Below are positions 7,657 through 9,148 of a stretch of DNA of 9,148 nucleotides, in pieces. Location: the NCBI GenBank assembly GCA_003563255.1, contig PWSL01000403.1, positions 1 to 9,148 of the forward strand, in the 5' to 3' direction. Numbering within the stretch: the first letter of the stretch is position 1; every line of letters starts with the position of its first letter. Under the pieces are notes generated by a model. The model saw only the letters and a program-made list of their open reading frames with translations. It did no database searches and was not told where the DNA came from. Position numbers and translations under genes: made by a program. Source of the stretch: Desulfonatronospira sp. GTDB taxonomy: Bacteria > Desulfobacterota > Desulfovibrionia > Desulfovibrionales > Desulfonatronovibrionaceae.

Positions 7657-8463
7657 TCAGTTGCCGCCGTTGGACAGCACATCCATGGCCTCGTCCACGT
7701 CCATGTCGTGATGAACTACGTGATTCAGGGTCTTGACCAGGGAAGTCACCTCGTCGTGCTGGAACACGTTGCGGCCCACGGAAAGCCCTGCCGCCCCGGC
7801 AGCGACCGAGTCGTGAACCATCTTGACCAGGTCTCGGTCATTGTCCAGCTTGGGTCCTCCGGCAATAACAACTGGAATGCAGCAGGCCTCAACCACCTTG
7901 GCGAAGCTGTCCGGGTCCCCGGTGTAGGCGACCTTGACCACGTCCGCACCCAGTTCTTCGCCAACCCTGGCGCAATGACGAACCATGTTCATGTCGAATT
8001 CGTCCTTGACCTTGGGTCCGCGGGCATAAACCATGGCCAGGAGAGGCATGCCCCATTCATTTGCGTGTGTGGCCACGCGGCCCATGTCGCTGAGCATCTC
8101 ACGTTCGGCTTCGTCGCCAAGATTGACGTGTACCGAAACACCGTCCGCACCCAGTTTGATGGCGTCCTCGACACTGGCCACCAGAGTCTTGGCGTTGGGG
8201 TAAGGGGAAATGGAAGTACTGGCGGAAAGATGAACGATCAGACCTACATCATGACCCTTGCCCCGGTGTCCGCAACGGGCCAGGCCCTTATGCATGAGCA
8301 CGGCATTGGCTCCGCCCTCAGCCACCTTGTCCACAGTGACCCGCATGTCGATTATTCCGTCAATGGGACCCACGGTAACCCCGTGATCCACCGGGACAAT
8401 GATGGCCCGGCCTGTGTTGCGGTTGAAGATCCTCTCCATTCTGATGGCTTTTCCCAAGTGCAT
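7657..8463 (-). CDS. aroA': 2-amino-3,7-dideoxy-D-threo-hept-6-ulosonate (ADH) synthase
   Basis: A class I (Schiff-base) aldolase of the DeoC/FbaB TIM-barrel group. In the MJ0400 branch it condenses 6-deoxy-5-ketofructose 1-phosphate with aspartate semialdehyde to give the precursor of dehydroquinate. The 268-residue protein shows VPVDHG (24-29, Asp26), Tyr146 in MVYARGP and the lysine in VVKVAYTGD (Lys177), matching the acid/base and Schiff-base residues of that family, then AGGPK (201-205) and GLSVGRNVFQ (226-235). It is often annotated as fructose-bisphosphate aldolase. Adjacency to DHQ synthase II decides for ADH synthase. It is the first structural gene of the operon. The start at 8463 follows AGGAGG by 7 nt. 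Confidence 0.94.
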   Translation of the reverse strand: MHLGKAIRMERIFNRNTGRAIIVPVDHGVTVGPIDGIIDMRVTVDKVAEGGANAVLMHKGLARCGHRGKGHDVGLIVHLSASTSISPYPNAKTLVASVEDAIKLGADGVSVHVNLGDEAEREMLSDMGRVATHANEWGMPLLAMVYARGPKVKDEFDMNMVRHCARVGEELGADVVKVAYTGDPDSFAKVVEACCIPVVIAGGPKLDNDRDLVKMVHDSVAAGAAGLSVGRNVFQHDEVTSLVKTLNHVVHHDMDVDEAMDVLSNGGN

Positions 8464-8470
8464 GACAATA

Positions 8471-8476
8471 CCTCCT
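8471..8476 (-). promoter_or_regulatory. Strong ribosome binding site of the ADH synthase gene
   Basis: AGGAGG on the minus strand, 7 nt before the ATG at 8463. It is the best Shine-Dalgarno site in the cluster and fixes the start of the first structural gene. It lies 41 nt downstream of the leader terminator's U-run, so it is reached only by readthrough transcripts. Confidence 0.9.
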
Positions 8477-8517
8477 GGTGTTTGGGGCGGCAGGCTAAAG
8501 CGGACCTTTTGTGAGCC

Positions 8518-8553
8518 AAAAAAAAGGGCCGCCGGCTTTTGCCTGCGGCCCTT
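8518..8553 (-). terminator. Leader terminator (attenuator) before the ADH synthase gene
   Basis: On the minus strand GGGCCGC-A-GGC (8541-8551), loop AAAA (8537-8540), GCC-G-GCGGCCC (8526-8536), then eight U (8518-8525). The stem is 7 bp plus 3 bp around one A-G mismatch, extendable by two A-U pairs. It is a textbook intrinsic terminator on the same strand as the operon and 54 nt upstream of its first start codon. It therefore makes sense only as a regulated attenuator. Confidence 0.9.
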
Positions 8554-8611
8554 GGGTTGCTGGATTTTCTACTTGACTTTAAGGCTAAACTCCTCCCCTG
8601 GGACCACAGGC
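8541..8611 (-). promoter_or_regulatory. Antiterminator of the aromatic leader
   Basis: GCCUGUGGUCCC (8600-8611, codons 23-26 of the leader ORF) can pair with GGGCCGCAGGC (8541-8551), the 5' arm of the terminator. The helix has 11 bp with one G-U pair and a single bulged U. The two structures are mutually exclusive. The segment begins 6 nt after the last aromatic codon, so a ribosome held early in the aromatic run leaves it free. Pairing is visible in the sequence; function is inferred. Confidence 0.78.
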
Positions 8612-8677
8612 CTTTGTAAAATAAAAAAACCAAAAATAATAAGCAGTATGACTGGGTCTAAGGGATTCGTTCAACAT
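8585..8677 (-). CDS. Aromatic leader peptide (YYFWFFYF) controlling the operon
   Basis: A 30-codon ORF, ATG at 8677 to TAG at 8585-8587. Codons 13-20 (8618-8641) read Tyr-Tyr-Phe-Trp-Phe-Phe-Tyr-Phe: eight aromatic codons in a row, covering all three products of the cluster. It lies between the likely promoter and an intrinsic terminator with a competing antiterminator, as in the trp and pheA leaders of enterobacteria. The peptide itself probably has no other role. There is no Shine-Dalgarno site before the ATG; only the second codon TTG offers another start. The proximal promoter predicts transcription starting about one base before the ATG, so the mRNA may be leaderless. The name is by analogy; I know no description of this leader. 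Confidence 0.85.
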   Translation of the reverse strand: MLNESLRPSHTAYYFWFFYFTKACGPRGGV

Positions 8678-8684
8678 GGAAAGC

Positions 8685-8714
8685 TTTGTAAACACAAGAT
8701 TTGAAGGTTGTCAA
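8685..8714 (-). promoter_or_regulatory. Candidate sigma-70 promoter, proximal
   Basis: A perfect -35 TTGACA (8709-8714), 18-nt spacer, and -10 TACAAA (8685-8690, 4 of 6). Predicted transcription start is near 8678, immediately before the leader ATG. It is the only perfect -35 box I noticed upstream of the operon. The A/T-rich stretch just upstream (about 8715-8745) could act as an UP-like element. Confidence 0.6.
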
Positions 8715-8730
8715 CAAAAAATTTCAAAAA

Positions 8731-8759
8731 AAAATATTTTTTCAACTATTGCCTGCCAA
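8731..8759 (-). promoter_or_regulatory. Candidate sigma-70 promoter, distal
   Basis: TTGGCA (8754-8759, 5 of 6), 17-nt spacer, TATTTT (8731-8736, 4 of 6). It would start transcription near 8724 and give a leader ORF with a 5' untranslated region of about 47 nt, still without a Shine-Dalgarno site. It is an alternative to the proximal promoter, or used with it. Confidence 0.35.
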
Positions 8760-8804
8760 GCGTCTTAGCGTGGTCATCTCTTATTGCCTGCGATATCCAC
8801 TAAC

Positions 8805-8819
8805 GCGGGCTGTGCCCGC
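8805..8819. repeat. Small perfect hairpin
   Basis: GCGGGC-TGT-GCCCGC, a perfect 6-bp stem with a 3-nt loop. No U-tract on either side, so it is not a convincing terminator. Confidence 0.6.
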
Positions 8820-8837
8820 AACCCAAAAACATATTCT

Positions 8838-8865
8838 CACGCAAAGGCGCAAAGGTCGCCAAGGA
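8838..8865. repeat. Short imperfect tandem repeat of CGCAAAGG
   Basis: Three 8-9 nt units in a row: ACGCAAAGG, CGCAAAGG, TCGCCAAGG, the last with one substitution. From memory, similar CGCAAAGG runs occur between genes of many environmental bacteria. Function unknown. Confidence 0.6.
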
Positions 8866-8882
8866 AGACAGGATATTTTCTT

Positions 8883-8906
8883 GTTCCCAGGCTCCAGCCT
8901 GGGGAC
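8883..8906. repeat. Diverged solo copy of the GTTCCCAGGCT palindrome
   Basis: A 24-nt palindrome beginning GTTCCCAGGCT and ending AGCCTGGGGAC. It matches the cores at 8969-8992 and 9008-9031 except for its centre (CC instead of GG) and one base of the right arm. The central change means it fits the others best in inverted orientation. Confidence 0.75.
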
Positions 8907-8943
8907 ATCGCTTTTTTGTGGCTCCAGCCATATTTTTTAAAAA

Positions 8944-8957
8944 GCGGCTGATGCCGC
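8944..8957. repeat. Small hairpin next to the tandem repeat
   Basis: GCGGC-TGAT-GCCGC, a perfect 5-bp stem and 4-nt loop, just left of the 39-bp repeats. It may be part of the same composite repeat or chance. Confidence 0.4.
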
Positions 8958-8961
8958 AAGA

Positions 8962-9039
8962 ACTAAGCGTTCCCAGGCTGGAGCCTGGGAACGAGAGGCA
9001 ACTAAGCGTTCCCAGGCTGGAGCCTGGGAACGAGAGGCA
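8962..9039. repeat. Two perfect 39-bp tandem repeats with palindromic cores
   Basis: 8962-9000 and 9001-9039 are identical over 39 bp. Each unit begins ACTAAGC, contains a 24-nt palindrome with 11-bp arms GTTCCCAGGCT/AGCCTGGGAAC around GG, and ends GAGAGGCA. Perfect identity suggests recent duplication. Two abutting units without a spacer do not form a CRISPR array. The palindrome resembles dispersed non-coding elements often mis-annotated as small proteins containing PRLEPGNER. Confidence 0.95.
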
Positions 9040-9100
9040 ATGCGGGGCATCATTCGGTCAACCCTTGCAGGACGCGTTGAGCACGGGGACTGGCTCTCCC

Positions 9101-9148
9101 GGCACTTATTTTTCTAATCTGTTTCTTGTTCAATAAAAAATAAGTGCC
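9101..9148. repeat. Inverted repeat cut by the window edge
   Basis: GGCACTTATTTTT (9101-9113) and AAAAATAAGTGCC (9136-9148) are perfect 13-bp reverse complements around a 22-nt loop. The right arm ends exactly at the last base of the window, so the repeat may be longer. The flank CTGGCTCTCCCGG (9090-9102) resembles 1-13. It could be a MITE-like element, the end of an insertion sequence, or a terminator of a neighbouring gene. Confidence 0.75.

Larger units (their letters stand above)
8760..9148. other. Gene-free intergenic region made of small repeats
   Basis: No ORF here has a ribosome binding site plus recognisable protein features. The open frame at 8918-9136 is produced by the repeats, with LSVPRLEPGNERQ appearing twice in its translation. 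The region instead holds at least five kinds of short palindromic or tandem sequence, listed separately. It probably separates the aromatic operon from an unrelated unit beyond 9148. Confidence 0.7.

Noticed and set aside
7543..8514. 323-codon plus-strand ORF opposite ADH synthase
   Set aside because: It is the complement of a clearly conserved gene; His/Val/Gly-rich composition is a reverse-strand artefact.
8352..8633. Minus-strand ORF starting MVFLFYKGLW from a TTG, aromatic at its start
   Set aside because: It is a shifted frame over the true leader's aromatic codons, runs through the terminator and into ADH synthase, and has no start signal.
8962..9039. Possible CRISPR array
   Set aside because: Only two units, directly abutting without spacers.
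8918..9136. Plus-strand ORF of 72 codons containing LSVPRLEPGNERQ twice
   Set aside because: It is the translation of the 39-bp tandem repeat, with no ribosome binding site and no protein family features.

Overview
The window is almost entirely one minus-strand gene cluster for aromatic amino acid biosynthesis. Read in the direction of transcription (high to low coordinates) it runs: promoter and leader (about 8760-8464), ADH synthase (aroA'), 3-dehydroquinate synthase II (aroB'), chorismate mutase/prephenate dehydratase (pheA), EPSP synthase (aroA), prephenate dehydrogenase (tyrA), then trpE, trpG and trpD. trpC, F, B and A are probably beyond position 1. The archaeal-type first two steps (ADH synthase plus DHQ synthase II instead of DAHP synthase plus AroB), followed by pheA-aroA-tyrA-trpEGD, match the order I know from Desulfovibrio-type sulfate reducers. 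I therefore infer a member of the Desulfovibrionales. Genus and species cannot be read from the sequence.

The main result is regulatory. Upstream of the first gene is an unlisted 30-codon minus-strand ORF (8585-8677) with eight consecutive aromatic codons, YYFWFFYF. It is followed by a segment (8600-8611) that can pair with the 5' arm of a GC-rich intrinsic terminator (8518-8553) just before the first gene. This is the layout of a ribosome-mediated attenuator that would sense Tyr, Phe and Trp together.

A second, independent attenuator-like arrangement sits between tyrA and trpE. tyrA ends with three adjacent Trp codons (3270-3278). Its stop codon lies inside a G-rich segment (3235-3249) that can pair with the 5' arm of a perfect 14-bp terminator (3168-3213) placed before trpE. 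If both work, the cluster has two tiers: an all-aromatic gate on the shared and Phe/Tyr genes, and a Trp-only gate on trpEGD that uses the end of tyrA as its leader peptide.

The genes are tightly packed: 2 nt between aroB' and pheA, and a 26-nt trpE/trpG overlap. The gaps are 31 nt (aroA'-aroB'), 65 nt (pheA-aroA), 140 nt (aroA-tyrA), 121 nt (tyrA-trpE, with the terminator) and 67 nt (trpG-trpD, with a small palindrome). I see no convincing signal in the 140-nt and 65-nt gaps. The far end (about 8760-9148) has no gene I can support. It holds a patchwork of small palindromic and tandem repeats, including a perfect 39-bp tandem duplication and an inverted repeat cut by the window edge. A related-looking inverted repeat lies at 9-76, downstream of trpD.
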